NCBI GenBank assembly: GCA_963728975.1
Contig: CAVSMF010000001.1
Span: 1,488,001-1,552,000, forward strand
Direction of reading: 5' to 3'
DNA: 64,000 nt
From: DATFCK01 sp963728975
GTDB taxonomy: Bacteria > Verrucomicrobiota > Verrucomicrobiia > Chthoniobacterales > UBA10450
Shown here: one piece after another, positions 53,459-63,318 of the stretch
How positions within the stretch are numbered: the stretch's first letter is position 1
How the letters are laid out: the number at the start of each line of letters is the position of its first letter
Translations under genes and position numbers: made by a program
Notes under the pieces: generated by a model
Database searches by the model: none
The model's input: the letters and a program-made list of their open reading frames with translations, nothing else
What the model was told of the DNA's origin: nothing

Positions 53459-54670
53459 CTATTTGACATCGTAAGTCTCCACTCCGTGGCTCTTCAGCCG
53501 GGAACGAAGTTCGGTCAGGTGCTCCCGATTTCTGGTTTCCACGGTGCACAGGACATTGACCGCAGAGACATCGGAGCTGGCAAAGGCACGATCGTGGACG
53601 ACTTGCTTAATGCTGGCCCCAGTGGAGGCGATCTGGGTGGCCAGATCGGCCAGACCGCCGGGCCGATCGCTGATGACCGCGGTGAAACGTCCAAGTCTTC
53701 CATCGGCGACCAGGCCGCGCTCAATAACGCGACTCAACACATTGGGATCGATATTCCCGCCGCAAAGCAGAAGTACGCATTTTTTCCCGGCAAATTCTCC
53801 CAATCTACCGGACAGGCACGCGGCCAGGGTTGTTGCAGCCGCTCCTTCCACCACGCCTTTGTCGAGTTCCACGATTCGCAAGATCGCAGTCGCGATTTGT
53901 TCTTCGGTGACAACAACAACTTTATCCACCCGCGATCGGGCGATCTCAAAGGCATTGCTGCCGACCTGGGGGATGGCCAGGCCGTCGGCCAACGTCGGAT
54001 GAAGGGTAATTTTGGTCGGCTTACCTGCTTCTACTGCGGCGGAAAAACTGGCTGCGTTTTCCGCCTCGACCGCGATCACCTTCACCTGTGGCCGCAAAGT
54101 TTTGATCGCAATTGAAACGCCGGCAAGCAATCCGGCGCCGCCCACCGGTACAACCACCAAATCAATGTCCGGAACCTGGGCCAGAATCTCGAGGGCCATC
54201 GTTCCCTGTCCGGCAATGATCGCGGGATCATCGTAGCCATCGATATAAGCGAGTCCCTTTTCGTTTGCGATCTCCAAGGCATGCGCCTTCGCTTCTCCGA
54301 AATCTTTTCCCCAAAGGACGACGTTGGCCCCGAGTTTTTGGCAATTGCTTATCTTAATCAAAGGCGCGAATTTCGGCATTACCACGGTCGCGGGAATGCC
54401 GAGCAGCCTTCCTTGGTAAGCGAGGGCCTGGGCATGATTTCCGGCCGAGGCTGCGATCACGCCGCGCTTTTGCTGGTCGGCCGGCAATTGAGCGAGAGCG
54501 TTACGCGCTCCCCGCTCCTTAAAACTTCCCGTCCGCTGCAGATTGTCGAGCTTGGAGAAGATGGTCATCCCGGTGATCTCGCTGAGCGGTATCGAAGGCC
54601 GGCAAGGCGAATAAACCACCGCATCCTTGATGCGTTTGGATGCTGCCTCGATATCCGCGAAGGCGATCAC
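53459..54670 (-). CDS. ilvA: threonine ammonia-lyase with C-terminal ACT domain
   Basis: Deaminates threonine to 2-oxobutanoate for isoleucine synthesis. It has 403 residues. PLP-fold type II: the PLP lysine in TGSFKERGARNAL, the Ser-x-Gly-Asn-His loop in AASAGNHAQALAY, VPVGGAGLLAGV, VLLLCGGNIDPN. The C-terminal ACT domain (RFTAVISDRPGGLADLATQIA) can bind isoleucine. Same strand as gcvP with 112 bases between, so possibly co-transcribed. Medium-length form, between catabolic TdcB and the long IlvA. Confidence 0.95.
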   Translation of the reverse strand: MIAFADIEAASKRIKDAVVYSPCRPSIPLSEITGMTIFSKLDNLQRTGSFKERGARNALAQLPADQQKRGVIAASAGNHAQALAYQGRLLGIPATVVMPKFAPLIKISNCQKLGANVVLWGKDFGEAKAHALEIANEKGLAYIDGYDDPAIIAGQGTMALEILAQVPDIDLVVVPVGGAGLLAGVSIAIKTLRPQVKVIAVEAENAASFSAAVEAGKPTKITLHPTLADGLAIPQVGSNAFEIARSRVDKVVVVTEEQIATAILRIVELDKGVVEGAAATTLAACLSGRLGEFAGKKCVLLLCGGNIDPNVLSRVIERGLVADGRLGRFTAVISDRPGGLADLATQIASTGASIKQVVHDRAFASSDVSAVNVLCTVETRNREHLTELRSRLKSHGVETYDVK

Positions 54671-54861
54671 GTTCGTCCAATATACCGGGCCTGGATGGTT
54701 GTCATCACGAACGAGGCGAAGGCATACGGCAGATACATCGGTTGCCCGCGGAAATCAGCTTCCCGATTCGAAGATGAGGAATCGCAGGCTTCGAAGTTAA
54801 GGCTCTTTGGCCCGGAACGCCTGGTTAATCGCTAAAAACAAGCGGCCGGACAGCCAACAGG

Positions 54862-56526
54862 CTAGGAATCAAGCGCCTGGCGAATCGTGCCCGCGAGTTG
54901 TTCCGGATCGAATGGTTTCGGCAAAAAGAACATTCCATTCTCGAGACGATCTCCGGGGTTGAGCGATTCCTCGAGATAACCGGAAACGAAAACCACTTTT
55001 GTCCGTGGGCTGACTTTGCCGAGCCAGGTCGCAAATGAGCGTCCGCTCATTTGCGGCATGACGATATCGGTGAGTAAAAGATCAATCTCGCGACCGGTGT
55101 GCTCGGCAAATAATCGCTGAGCATCGTCGCCATTGGCGGCTTCCATGACTTCGTAGCCCAGTCCGCGAAGAATTCGCACCGAAATGTGGCGCACACTGAT
55201 GTCGTCCTCCAGGACCAGGATGGTTTCGGTGCCAGTCGGCAGCAATTTGCAGCTGGGCCGCCGGTAAGCCGGCTCTGCCGGAGCGGGAACTCTGGGAAGA
55301 TAGATTTGGACGGTTGTGCCCCGGCCTCGCTCGCTGTCGATGCAGATTTGTCCTCCGCTCTGACGCACGATCCCATAGCTTGCGGCAAGACCGAGCCCGC
55401 TGCTGTCTTTGGTGGTGAAAAAGGGTTCGAAAAGGTGTGCCTTTACCTGCTCGCTCATCCCGACGCCGTTGTCGGCAATGCTAACTACGACGTAATCGCC
55501 CGGCGCCAGATCCTCCAATCCGGACGGGCAACGCTTTTCGGTGCCGAGGGTGGCCACTTCCGTTCCCAGGGTTAGTTGGCCGCCGCCCGGCATTGCATCG
55601 CGAGCATTGACCGCCAAGTTGAGAATGATCTGAGTCAGCTGTCCGGCATCGACCTTGATATGAGCGCCGCGTTTTTCGCGGTGTAGCTGGCAGACAACCG
55701 TAATGTTTTCCCCAAGAAGCCGAAAAAGAGAGCGCTCCAGGTTGGTGATGATCGAATTGACCTCTATGATATGAGGCTCCAGCGCTTGTTTGCGGCTAAA
55801 AGCAAGCAATTGGCCAGTCAGATCGGAGGCGCGCCCGGCCGCTTTGCGGATTTCGTTGACGTGCTTTTCCGCCGCGCCTTTTACACCCGGTTCCGACAAA
55901 ACCAGGTCGCTGTAACCCAGAATCGTCGTCAGAAAATTATTAAAATCGTGCGCGACCCCGCCGGCCAGCTGGCCGAAGGCGTCCATTTTTTGGGAGCGAC
56001 AGAGCTGATCCTGTAGTTGTTTGCGAGCCGTAACATCCATCAACGAGCCCACAAAGCGGACGGCGCGGCCGGATTGGTCGCGGACTATGGCCGCGCGCTC
56101 GAGCACTTGAATGTAGTTTCCGTCGGCGAGCCGGAATCGATATTCTCCGCTCCAATTCTCGGTAGCGCCGGCCAGGGCTTCGCCAATATTGTTTAGGGTA
56201 CGCGTGCGATCAGAGGGGTGAACGCGCTCTTCCCAAAATCCAATGTGCAATTCAATGGAAGAAGCCTCATAACCGAGCAGAGTATCCACTCCCTGCGGCC
56301 ACAAAAGCACGCCCGCGATTACATCCCAGTCTCGTACCGCGTCGTTAGTCGCCCGAGCGGCCAGTGAGTGAAAGTCAGTGTCCTGGGTCGTCCCAGCCGT
56401 TGTAATTGGCGGAAGCTTGTCTCTTTTTGATGCGGCGGGGCGTCGCTGGTGAACAAACCCTGGTTCTGCTTGGCCACCTGGCTGCGCGACCGCGGTTGGG
56501 AGTTGATGGTCGGTAGCGGATCCCAT
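54862..56526 (-). CDS. hybrid histidine kinase: PAS, kinase and receiver
   Basis: The product has 554 residues and no membrane segment. A PAS domain (about residues 65-175; WEERVHPSDRTRTLNNIGEA) ends in the usual RKQLQDQL linker. The His box is LAGGVAHDFNNFLTTILGY, the ATPase box DNGVGMSEQVKAHLFEPFF and GLGLAASYGIVRQSGG. The C-terminal receiver has Asp in LLLTDIVMPQMSG, the acidic VLEDDISVRH and KPFDPEQL. It is like the CckA/soluble hybrid-kinase group. The input signal and output partner are not in this window. An N-terminal region of about 50 residues is Pro/Gln-rich. Confidence 0.9.
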   Translation of the reverse strand: MGSATDHQLPTAVAQPGGQAEPGFVHQRRPAASKRDKLPPITTAGTTQDTDFHSLAARATNDAVRDWDVIAGVLLWPQGVDTLLGYEASSIELHIGFWEERVHPSDRTRTLNNIGEALAGATENWSGEYRFRLADGNYIQVLERAAIVRDQSGRAVRFVGSLMDVTARKQLQDQLCRSQKMDAFGQLAGGVAHDFNNFLTTILGYSDLVLSEPGVKGAAEKHVNEIRKAAGRASDLTGQLLAFSRKQALEPHIIEVNSIITNLERSLFRLLGENITVVCQLHREKRGAHIKVDAGQLTQIILNLAVNARDAMPGGGQLTLGTEVATLGTEKRCPSGLEDLAPGDYVVVSIADNGVGMSEQVKAHLFEPFFTTKDSSGLGLAASYGIVRQSGGQICIDSERGRGTTVQIYLPRVPAPAEPAYRRPSCKLLPTGTETILVLEDDISVRHISVRILRGLGYEVMEAANGDDAQRLFAEHTGREIDLLLTDIVMPQMSGRSFATWLGKVSPRTKVVFVSGYLEESLNPGDRLENGMFFLPKPFDPEQLAGTIRQALDS

Positions 56527-56904
56527 GAATTGGCGACACCCAAGTGCGCCTGGAAAGCGAGCTAGATTTATGCCTGTAAATCAGGTGCTGGGAAGCGGCT
56601 TCTTTTCACTTTGGCGTGTGCAAAAGAATATCACCCCCATTGGAAATTATGGTCCGAACATCGATGGGCCGAACCCGACGCTCTCAATAATTGGAATGAA
56701 AAGCGGGCGTCTGGGGTGCGCCAGACGAGAACGTGACGATTTTCTCCTCGAGTCTGCTTCCACCCCGGGCGACAGCGGTTGCGGGTGAAGCCGGGGATTC
56801 AAGGAAGTTGGTCCGGCCTAACGAGTTTACTTGGGGAGGCGCGAAACGATTCAGCGGCTGACGCCAAAGCTTTCCCAAAAGCGTCGAATTACGCTTCGTT
56901 CCGA
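56527..56904. other. gene-free gap of 378 bases
   Basis: No supported gene. A small inverted pair CGTCTGG and CCAGACG (near 56706-56725) is present. It separates the hybrid-kinase gene from the two secreted paralogues and should hold the promoter of the kinase. Confidence 0.4.
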
Positions 56905-58098
56905 TCAGGGGCTGACCGGTGGGACGGCCGGGGGATCCGTTGGTCCAATCACCCCGACCTGGGTGTTCTCGACGTAAACAATCGGTGCTTCGCTTACCTG
57001 CAAGACGGCTAGCGGGACAATCCCAAACGCGCCGATCTCGGCAACTTCAAACCCGTTCTGAAGATTATGCTGTCGATCCGGGGTCCAGCGCAGCGCCACG
57101 TAGCGCGCAGTTCGCACATCAAAATCCGCGGCAGCCTTGCCGTTGGCGTTGACATCAGTAATCGATGCGATGGGGGTCAAATCTCCAAGATTGCCAGGAT
57201 GTGCAGGAAAATTATCCAACAAGTAAATGTCGAGCCGCCCCGATTGCATTTTATAGACAGCGCTGGCCCGATTCAGCCGTGGTGACCCGGCCAACTCGAC
57301 AATAACCGTCGGATGCGGATCGGCGGCGGAGAAACTGAACCAGGTCGAGCCGTCATCGTCAATCATTCGCGCCGCACCGGGTATGGGTCCCGAGCTGACG
57401 TAAACAACTTCTGCTCTGGCGTAGAGATTGGCGAAATTGAAGTTAATCGGATGTTTTAACCGAACGGATCGAACATCGTTGGTCGTGTCGGAGATCTCTC
57501 CCTGTCGGGCTCCGAATCTTTCCAGCGTTTCGGTCCCGTAAAGACCCAGGGCCGCAATACGGCCCTCTTTCTCGACCCGGAACGATAGCCGAACATATTT
57601 GGCTTCGATTCCCGGAAGGGAGAGGTTGAAAACCCGCTGTCCGCTAAAGGAGATCGCCGGTGCCGCTTCATTCCATCGCGAACTTCTCGCGGGAAGGCGG
57701 TAATCGGACACTGAAATTGTTACATCACCGCGGGCGTCGGCGTTTTCATTCCGAAAACTGAAGCGATTAAGCAGGGAAATTCGCGGCAGGGTAAGGATGT
57801 AAGTCGTTTCACCTTGCTCCAGGGCGCGGCTGACCGTTTGGTCCTCCATGATTAACGCGGCGGTGGCGGCGTCCTGGCTCAATCTGGATGAGGCTCGGGT
57901 CACCGTGCCGTTCGGGGTGATGCATTCGATCTGTGCCCCGCAGATCATACGGGCCAGATTTTTTGCTTCATTGCTTGAGCCGACAGGGTGACTGGTTTCG
58001 TCGGCCAGGACGGACTCGACAAAGCCAACGAGAACAACAGCCGCCACGAAGGCGACAGCCAGCCGTCCTATGTGGATCCTGGAAGGCAGCCGAATCAT
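56905..58098 (-). CDS. secreted protein of unknown function, discoidin-like (long paralogue)
   Basis: The product has 397 residues with a signal peptide (HIGRLAVAFVAAVVLVGFVESVLA). The first half carries a beta-sandwich-like domain with ISLLNRFSFRNENADARGDVTIS and LSLPGIEAKYVRLSFRVE, similar in pattern to discoidin/F5-8C carbohydrate-binding domains; the second half repeats the plan (MIDDDGSTWFSFSAADPHPTVIVEL; ARYVALRWTP). The C-terminus is Pro-rich. The first half aligns closely with the next upstream gene (58153-58881), pointing to a tandem duplication. Possible role in binding sugars at the cell surface; this is inference. Confidence 0.65.
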   Translation of the reverse strand: MIRLPSRIHIGRLAVAFVAAVVLVGFVESVLADETSHPVGSSNEAKNLARMICGAQIECITPNGTVTRASSRLSQDAATAALIMEDQTVSRALEQGETTYILTLPRISLLNRFSFRNENADARGDVTISVSDYRLPARSSRWNEAAPAISFSGQRVFNLSLPGIEAKYVRLSFRVEKEGRIAALGLYGTETLERFGARQGEISDTTNDVRSVRLKHPINFNFANLYARAEVVYVSSGPIPGAARMIDDDGSTWFSFSAADPHPTVIVELAGSPRLNRASAVYKMQSGRLDIYLLDNFPAHPGNLGDLTPIASITDVNANGKAAADFDVRTARYVALRWTPDRQHNLQNGFEVAEIGAFGIVPLAVLQVSEAPIVYVENTQVGVIGPTDPPAVPPVSP

Positions 58099-58152
58099 AA
58101 GGTCCCTAAAGCTAAGAGCGGGCCACGTGGAATTTTCGCCACCAGCTGCGTT

Positions 58153-58881
58153 TTAAGGCGACAACGGCCCCACCGATGGAGAGGCCGCGGTCAACAGAAT
58201 TTTTCCGGCTCTCCGAGAATCGGCCGCCAAACTTGAGTTTAGGGCGTCGTCGAGCGCCGAAACCTTGAATTCAACTGCCCGGCGAGCAGTTGGAGTCGTC
58301 GAAAACCTATCCTGTTTGGCTGTGATTGAGCTGCGAATCGGAACAGCCGCGACACGCTCCTTGTGTTCAACCCGAAATGAAAACCTCACAAATTTCGCTT
58401 CGATTCCGAGTAACGACACGCCAAAAAGTCGCTTGTGGGCGAACGGAATAATGCCAGCGACCGGTGTCCATCGCGGGCTGCTGGCAGGTAGACGGCAATT
58501 GGAAACCGAGATTCGGAGCTCACCGCGCGCGGCGGCGTTCTCGTTCAAGAATGTAAAGCGGTCTAAAAGAGCCTGCTGCGGCAGCTCGACAACAAAATTC
58601 GTTTCTCCTTCCTCCAATAGACAACTGACGGTGTCGTCATCCATGATCAGGGCAGTCACCCCGGGCTTCTGGTCGGGCAACCGCGAAACATGGCCAGTCC
58701 GGCCATCGGGAGTGACACATTCTATTTTTGCGCCGCAATTCATTTGCGCGGCGATTGTCGGTTTGGCTGCCGCGGTGGCAGTTAGCGGCTCACCAGAGGC
58801 AGTCTGGCTGGCACATAACAAGGCCGCCCCGACGACTGGGACGCAGGAAAAAAGTGCTCTCCAGAAAGCGCACTGCATCAC
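58153..58881 (-). CDS. secreted protein of unknown function (short paralogue)
   Basis: The product has 242 residues with a signal peptide (LFSCVPVVGAALLCASQTASG). It holds only the first domain of the neighbouring longer protein: CGAKIECVTPDG against CGAQIECITPNG, ALIMDDDTVSCLLEEGETN, LLDRFTFLNENAAARGELRIS and LLGIEAKFVRFSFRVEHKE. Then it breaks into a short unlike tail ending VGPLSP. It is either a shortened duplicate or a separate single-domain product. The gene pair is divergent from the exopolysaccharide operon that begins at 59148, with 266 bases between. Confidence 0.65.
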   Translation of the reverse strand: MMQCAFWRALFSCVPVVGAALLCASQTASGEPLTATAAAKPTIAAQMNCGAKIECVTPDGRTGHVSRLPDQKPGVTALIMDDDTVSCLLEEGETNFVVELPQQALLDRFTFLNENAAARGELRISVSNCRLPASSPRWTPVAGIIPFAHKRLFGVSLLGIEAKFVRFSFRVEHKERVAAVPIRSSITAKQDRFSTTPTARRAVEFKVSALDDALNSSLAADSRRAGKILLTAASPSVGPLSP

Positions 58882-59147
58882 GTTGCCTTGTGATAGCTTA
58901 GATCGGGCCAGTTCTTGCTGTTTTGTGCGGGCGGCGAGGAGACAGGGCCCCCGCTGCGCGCGAAACAGGCAGCCGGTCGAATTTCGCTTGATCGGCAGAG
59001 TTGCCAGGTTGTAAAAGGAGCGGGAACAAAGATCCAGGAGTGTGATCTTGCTGTTCCGAACAGCGTGATCCGCCTGTTTTTTACAGCCAAAAATCTTGTG
59101 GTACTACAACTGCTAACCTAGGCCGGCGACACCCGCTCTCATGCTCT

Positions 59148-60452
59148 ATGATTCATAACCTCGCTTTTCGACCTCGACCAATAGGTCTTTCTTTTAAGCG
59201 CGCGGCCACGCTTTGTTGCGCCTGCCTGGTCTGGGCGGCAGCGCCAATCGCGCGGTCGCAGGATGCGGTTCGGCCGTCGCTGGCGGGTGAAGCCGCCTCG
59301 GAAGCGAGGCAGCAGGACATCGAGCGGCTGCCTTACAATCTTCTCCTCGGTCCCCTCAGATTTCGCCTTAGCGCGACCATGGGAGTGGAGTATAACGACA
59401 ACATCAATCTGTCGGAGATAAATACCGAAGACGACGTGATTTTCCGGCCGCAAATCAATATTGACGCGATTTGGCCGGTGACCCAGATCAACACCCTGCG
59501 CCTGGATTTGGGGTTGGGTTATGCCATTTATCTGGATCATTCCAACGCCGACACCAATGGCATTCTGATCTCGCCCGGGTCGCAGGTTGCGTTCGATATT
59601 TTTGTGGGAGATTTTCGTATCAATATCCATGATCGACCGTCGTTGCAGCAGGATCCGGTTGCTGAGCTGGCCCTGAGCAACGTCATCGATTACGGTCGAT
59701 TCGAGAACACCGCCGGAGTTTCCGTTCTATGGGACTTGAACAAGGCCGTCCTTACTCTCGGTTACGATCATTATAATTACGTTTCGACCGTTTCGGATTT
59801 CGATTATCTGAACCGGAACGCGGAAGAACTGTCCGGAACGCTCCAGGTTTCGGTTGCGTCCAACACCGGCGTCGGTGTCGAATCGTATGCCGTCTTTAAT
59901 CGCTACGAGCAGAACGTTCTCAACGATTCGACCGACTACGCTGTAGGAGGGTTCGTTGAATCGCAGGTAACCAATAATATCAAGGTGCGCGTGGCCGGCG
60001 GTTACCAGGGAATCGATTTCGATTCCAACAACGTCAATTTCTTCGGGATACTTCTGCCGGACCGCAAGAATCTGTCCGATTACTACGCCAACATTCTCAT
60101 CACCCACCGCCTCAATTCCAGCATCCGCCAGACAATCGCGGCCGGACACGAAAACCAGCTTGGAGTGAACTCCAATTATATCTCGCTCAATTATGTCCGT
60201 CACACCGTTACCTGGAACATTATTCGCAGCACCCTCCTTTCGACCGAGTTTTTCTACGAGGACGCCAACGACTCAGGCGGATTCATCAATGAGCACCTGC
60301 AGCGCTACGGCGGCGCCCTTACTCTTGGTTATCAGCTGACCCCTCACGTCACATTGGGCTTGCGTTATCAATACACGCGGAAAGATTCCGACGTCGCGTT
60401 GCGCGATTATAAACAAAACCGCGTGTCGCTGGACGGAACTTACAGCTTCTAA
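59148..60452 (+). CDS. outer-membrane beta-barrel protein of the exopolysaccharide cluster
   Basis: The product has 434 residues with a signal peptide (RAATLCCACLVWAAAPIARS). The mature part is a long beta-barrel of alternating strands (RLSATMGVEYNDNINLSEINT; LDLGLGYAIYLDHSNAD; TLGYDHYNYVSTVSDFDY) ending in a strand with terminal Phe (RVSLDGTYSF). It matches the pattern of outer-membrane proteins such as EpsL/PEP-CTERM-system barrels found beside Wza and Wzz. Probably a porin or secretin-type exit for polysaccharide. First gene of the operon. Confidence 0.8.
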   Translation: MIHNLAFRPRPIGLSFKRAATLCCACLVWAAAPIARSQDAVRPSLAGEAASEARQQDIERLPYNLLLGPLRFRLSATMGVEYNDNINLSEINTEDDVIFRPQINIDAIWPVTQINTLRLDLGLGYAIYLDHSNADTNGILISPGSQVAFDIFVGDFRINIHDRPSLQQDPVAELALSNVIDYGRFENTAGVSVLWDLNKAVLTLGYDHYNYVSTVSDFDYLNRNAEELSGTLQVSVASNTGVGVESYAVFNRYEQNVLNDSTDYAVGGFVESQVTNNIKVRVAGGYQGIDFDSNNVNFFGILLPDRKNLSDYYANILITHRLNSSIRQTIAAGHENQLGVNSNYISLNYVRHTVTWNIIRSTLLSTEFFYEDANDSGGFINEHLQRYGGALTLGYQLTPHVTLGLRYQYTRKDSDVALRDYKQNRVSLDGTYSF

Positions 60453-60466
60453 GGCATGACGAGGGG

Positions 60467-61156
60467 ATGAGAGTCGGTATCTATGTAGTTTTGTTCGGGC
60501 TAATCGTTTCGGTCGGATACGGGCAGAGATTCCCGGAAAACGCTTCCAGCACGCCGCCGCCGACGATCACCAAAACGCCGTCGGCTGATCTGCCGCCGAC
60601 TACCAGCACCGTTTTGCGCACCAACTCGATGGCCGTGCTGGACGACAAGAAAAAACTCGGGTCAAACGATTACGTCAGCTTCCGAGTGGTGGAAGATCGA
60701 GACGACGAATCGCAGCGACTTCGGGTCAACGATAACGGCGAACTGGAGGTGCCTTACGTCGGTCTGGTGCCGGCCCGGGGCCGGACCTGCAAGGAGCTGG
60801 CTTATGCCATAAAAAACCTCCTCGAAAAAGAATATTACTATCATGCCACCGTCATCCTGGCGATCGACCGAGTCAGCGAAAAATCGAGAGGCCGTGTTTA
60901 CGTCTACGGCGCGGTCCGGGCCCAGGGGCCGCAGGAGATTCCGGCGGACGAAGAATACACCGTGAGCAAGGCGATTATTCGGGCTGGCGGTTTTGGAGAT
61001 TTCGCCAACAAGCGGAAAGTAAAAGTCACACGAAAAGACGGCAAAGATTTCACCGTAGATCTTAAACGGGTGATCGAAGAGGGACACACGGAAGAAGATG
61101 TTGTGATCCAGCCGGACGATCAGATTTATGTGCCGCAGCGCTTGATCAACATGTAG
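60467..61156 (+). CDS. Wza-like polysaccharide export protein (SLBB)
   Basis: The product has 229 residues with a signal peptide (MRVGIYVVLFGLIVSVGYG) but no lipobox Cys, unlike most Wza proteins, which are lipoproteins. The polysaccharide-export domain (DYVSFRVVEDRDD; LRVNDNGELEVPYVGLV; GRTCKELAYAIKNLLEKEYY) is followed by a SLBB domain (VYVYGAVRAQGPQEIPADEEYT; VSKAIIRAGGF) and VIQPDDQIYVPQRL at the end. It starts 15 bases after the barrel gene and ends two bases before the kinase, clearly one operon. Confidence 0.92.
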   Translation: MRVGIYVVLFGLIVSVGYGQRFPENASSTPPPTITKTPSADLPPTTSTVLRTNSMAVLDDKKKLGSNDYVSFRVVEDRDDESQRLRVNDNGELEVPYVGLVPARGRTCKELAYAIKNLLEKEYYYHATVILAIDRVSEKSRGRVYVYGAVRAQGPQEIPADEEYTVSKAIIRAGGFGDFANKRKVKVTRKDGKDFTVDLKRVIEEGHTEEDVVIQPDDQIYVPQRLINM

Positions 61157-61158
61157 GT

Positions 61159-63318
61159 ATGCAGCCGCCCCTCTCCGAAAAATCAACCCCCGGTTCGTGG
61201 TCGAACTCATTCATCACCCGCGTGCACCGTTACAAAGCGTTGCTGCTGCGGCGGTGGTGGATTCTCGTTTTAACTATCTGTCTTGGTCTCTTCGTCGAGG
61301 CCTTTCTCATCTATCAAACGCCTCCCTCATTCCTCTCCATGAGCCAGATGATGCTGGCGGGGAAATTGAATATTAATCAGGGAGCCTTTTACAGCGAGGA
61401 CACGGTCAATTTTTACGGCACCCAGATTCAGTTGATGCAGAGCGCGGAGGTGAAACGAGATGCCGAAGCCCTGGTCCGTTCCACCCATCCCGAAATGGCT
61501 CCGGTCCGGGTAGATCTGACGGTTGTGCAGAAACCGCGCACTTCGATTTTCGAGCTCTCGGCCGTGGGCCGGACGCCTGATTACACCCAGGCGTATTTGA
61601 ACGCCGTCATGCAGAAGTATCTCGATTTTAAGAAAGGCCGGCGAGAGGAACAGGGCCACACCGTCATCAGCGGCATTACCGAGCAGCTCATCCAGACGGA
61701 AAAAGATCTGCGCGCAGCCGAGGACGAAATGCTCGAATTTCAAAAGCAGAACAATATCGGTTTTATCCAGGAAGAGGGTAATAGTGCCGCCGCCTATCTT
61801 GTCCGGCTGAACCGTGAATACGCTTCTCTGAAAACCGAGTTCGAGTTGCTCAACCTTCTCGGACTCGACGAGAACCTCGACCGGGCCCAGAACGCCAAGG
61901 CGGAATCCTCTCCGGCCGGCGGCGACGAGCAGGGCCTTCCTTTCTCCGACGTCGGTCCGGAGGCTGATTATCTGAAAGCCAAGCAGCAGGTCCAACTCCT
62001 CAAAGCCGAGCGCGACATTCTCTCAAAAGATCTTCGCCCGAAACATCCCAAGATTCTAAAATTGAATGACGAGATCGAGAAAGAGGAAAGGCTGATCACC
62101 CTTTACCGGCAGGATACGGTTGAAAAACTGGATACGCGCCGCAGATCGATCGGCAAGCAGATGGAAAATCTGCAGTCGAACATCAAGGAATGGGAAGCGA
62201 AGGCTCTGGACTTGAGTCAGCGATTGGGCCAGTTCAACCGGGTTAAGGGCAAGGTCGACCGCCTAAAAACCCTTTACGACCGTTTAACCAACAACCTCAA
62301 GGAAGTGGATGTCTCCCAGGTGGTTGATACCGGCGATCAGGTCTCAATCATGGAAATGGCAAGCCCTCCGGTTTCGGTCCGGCCGGGGCTGATCAAAAGT
62401 CTTCTGCTGGGTCTCGGCTGCGGAGCGGCGGCCGGCATCGCCATTCTTATTCTTCTTGATCGGATTGATGACCGGATGACTTCCTTCAGCGAATTCCAGC
62501 ATCATTTTTCCGAGAACGTGCTGGGCCAGATTCCGAAGGAGAAAACAAAGGGCAAAGTCAGTCTGCTCCAGCCCGACGATGCCCGACATGTCTTCGCCGA
62601 ATCTTATCGGAATGTGCGTTCCTCGATAATTTTCATGCCGTGTGAAGGCCCGCGTCCGAAAACGTTCCTGGTCACCAGCGCCGTGCCTAACGAGGGCAAA
62701 TCCACCGTTTCGGCCAATCTGGCCATTACCCTGGCCCTGTCCGGGGCCCGGACTCTATTGATCGATGCCGATCTTCGCCGCGGCGCCCTTCGGGAAGCGT
62801 TCGGCATTTCCTCCCGAATCGGTTTTTCAGAAGTCTTGAAACAGGAGGTCAACTGGCGTGAGGTGGTCGTCCCCACAGCCTATCCGGCCCTGTTTCTCAT
62901 GCCGCGCGGCGAGACGTTGTCGCAACCAAGCGAACACCTGTTGCGCGATTCTACCGATGCGTTCTTAAGAGAGATTTACCATTGCTACGATTACATCATC
63001 ATCGACAGCTCGCCTATCCTCGCCGCTGACGATACCACCAGTCTGGCGCCTAAGATCGATGCGACGCTGTTTGTGGTCCGGCTCTCTTACACTTCAGCCC
63101 GCTTGACCAAAAAGGCGCTCGAGCTGCTCTACAGCCGCCAGGTTAACGTCCCCGGTGTCATCCTGAACTTTGTCGATACGTCCCTTCCGGAATACTATTA
63201 CTATCAGTATTCGGAATATTATACGACCCCCACGACCGCATCTGCTCCTGCTCCTCCCCCTCCAGAGAGCCAGCCGTTCACATCGGCAGCTCGTCACGGC
63301 GACATAGAACGCATCTGA
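61159..63318 (+). CDS. Wzz-type chain-length determinant fused to BY-kinase
   Basis: The product has 719 residues. It has an N-terminal membrane segment (WWILVLTICLGLFVEAFLIY), a long coiled-coil (about residues 170-380), a second membrane segment (SLLLGLGCGAAAGIAILILL) and a C-terminal bacterial tyrosine autokinase. The kinase shows Walker A TSAVPNEGKSTVSANLA (about 510), Walker A' LLIDADLRRG (about 533) and Walker B YIIIDSSPIL (about 613). The C-terminal tail has a Tyr cluster (EYYYYQYSEYY) that should be the autophosphorylation site. It controls export and chain length of the exopolysaccharide. Ends before a terminator-like hairpin pair. Confidence 0.95.
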   Translation: MQPPLSEKSTPGSWSNSFITRVHRYKALLLRRWWILVLTICLGLFVEAFLIYQTPPSFLSMSQMMLAGKLNINQGAFYSEDTVNFYGTQIQLMQSAEVKRDAEALVRSTHPEMAPVRVDLTVVQKPRTSIFELSAVGRTPDYTQAYLNAVMQKYLDFKKGRREEQGHTVISGITEQLIQTEKDLRAAEDEMLEFQKQNNIGFIQEEGNSAAAYLVRLNREYASLKTEFELLNLLGLDENLDRAQNAKAESSPAGGDEQGLPFSDVGPEADYLKAKQQVQLLKAERDILSKDLRPKHPKILKLNDEIEKEERLITLYRQDTVEKLDTRRRSIGKQMENLQSNIKEWEAKALDLSQRLGQFNRVKGKVDRLKTLYDRLTNNLKEVDVSQVVDTGDQVSIMEMASPPVSVRPGLIKSLLLGLGCGAAAGIAILILLDRIDDRMTSFSEFQHHFSENVLGQIPKEKTKGKVSLLQPDDARHVFAESYRNVRSSIIFMPCEGPRPKTFLVTSAVPNEGKSTVSANLAITLALSGARTLLIDADLRRGALREAFGISSRIGFSEVLKQEVNWREVVVPTAYPALFLMPRGETLSQPSEHLLRDSTDAFLREIYHCYDYIIIDSSPILAADDTTSLAPKIDATLFVVRLSYTSARLTKKALELLYSRQVNVPGVILNFVDTSLPEYYYYQYSEYYTTPTTASAPAPPPPESQPFTSAARHGDIERI

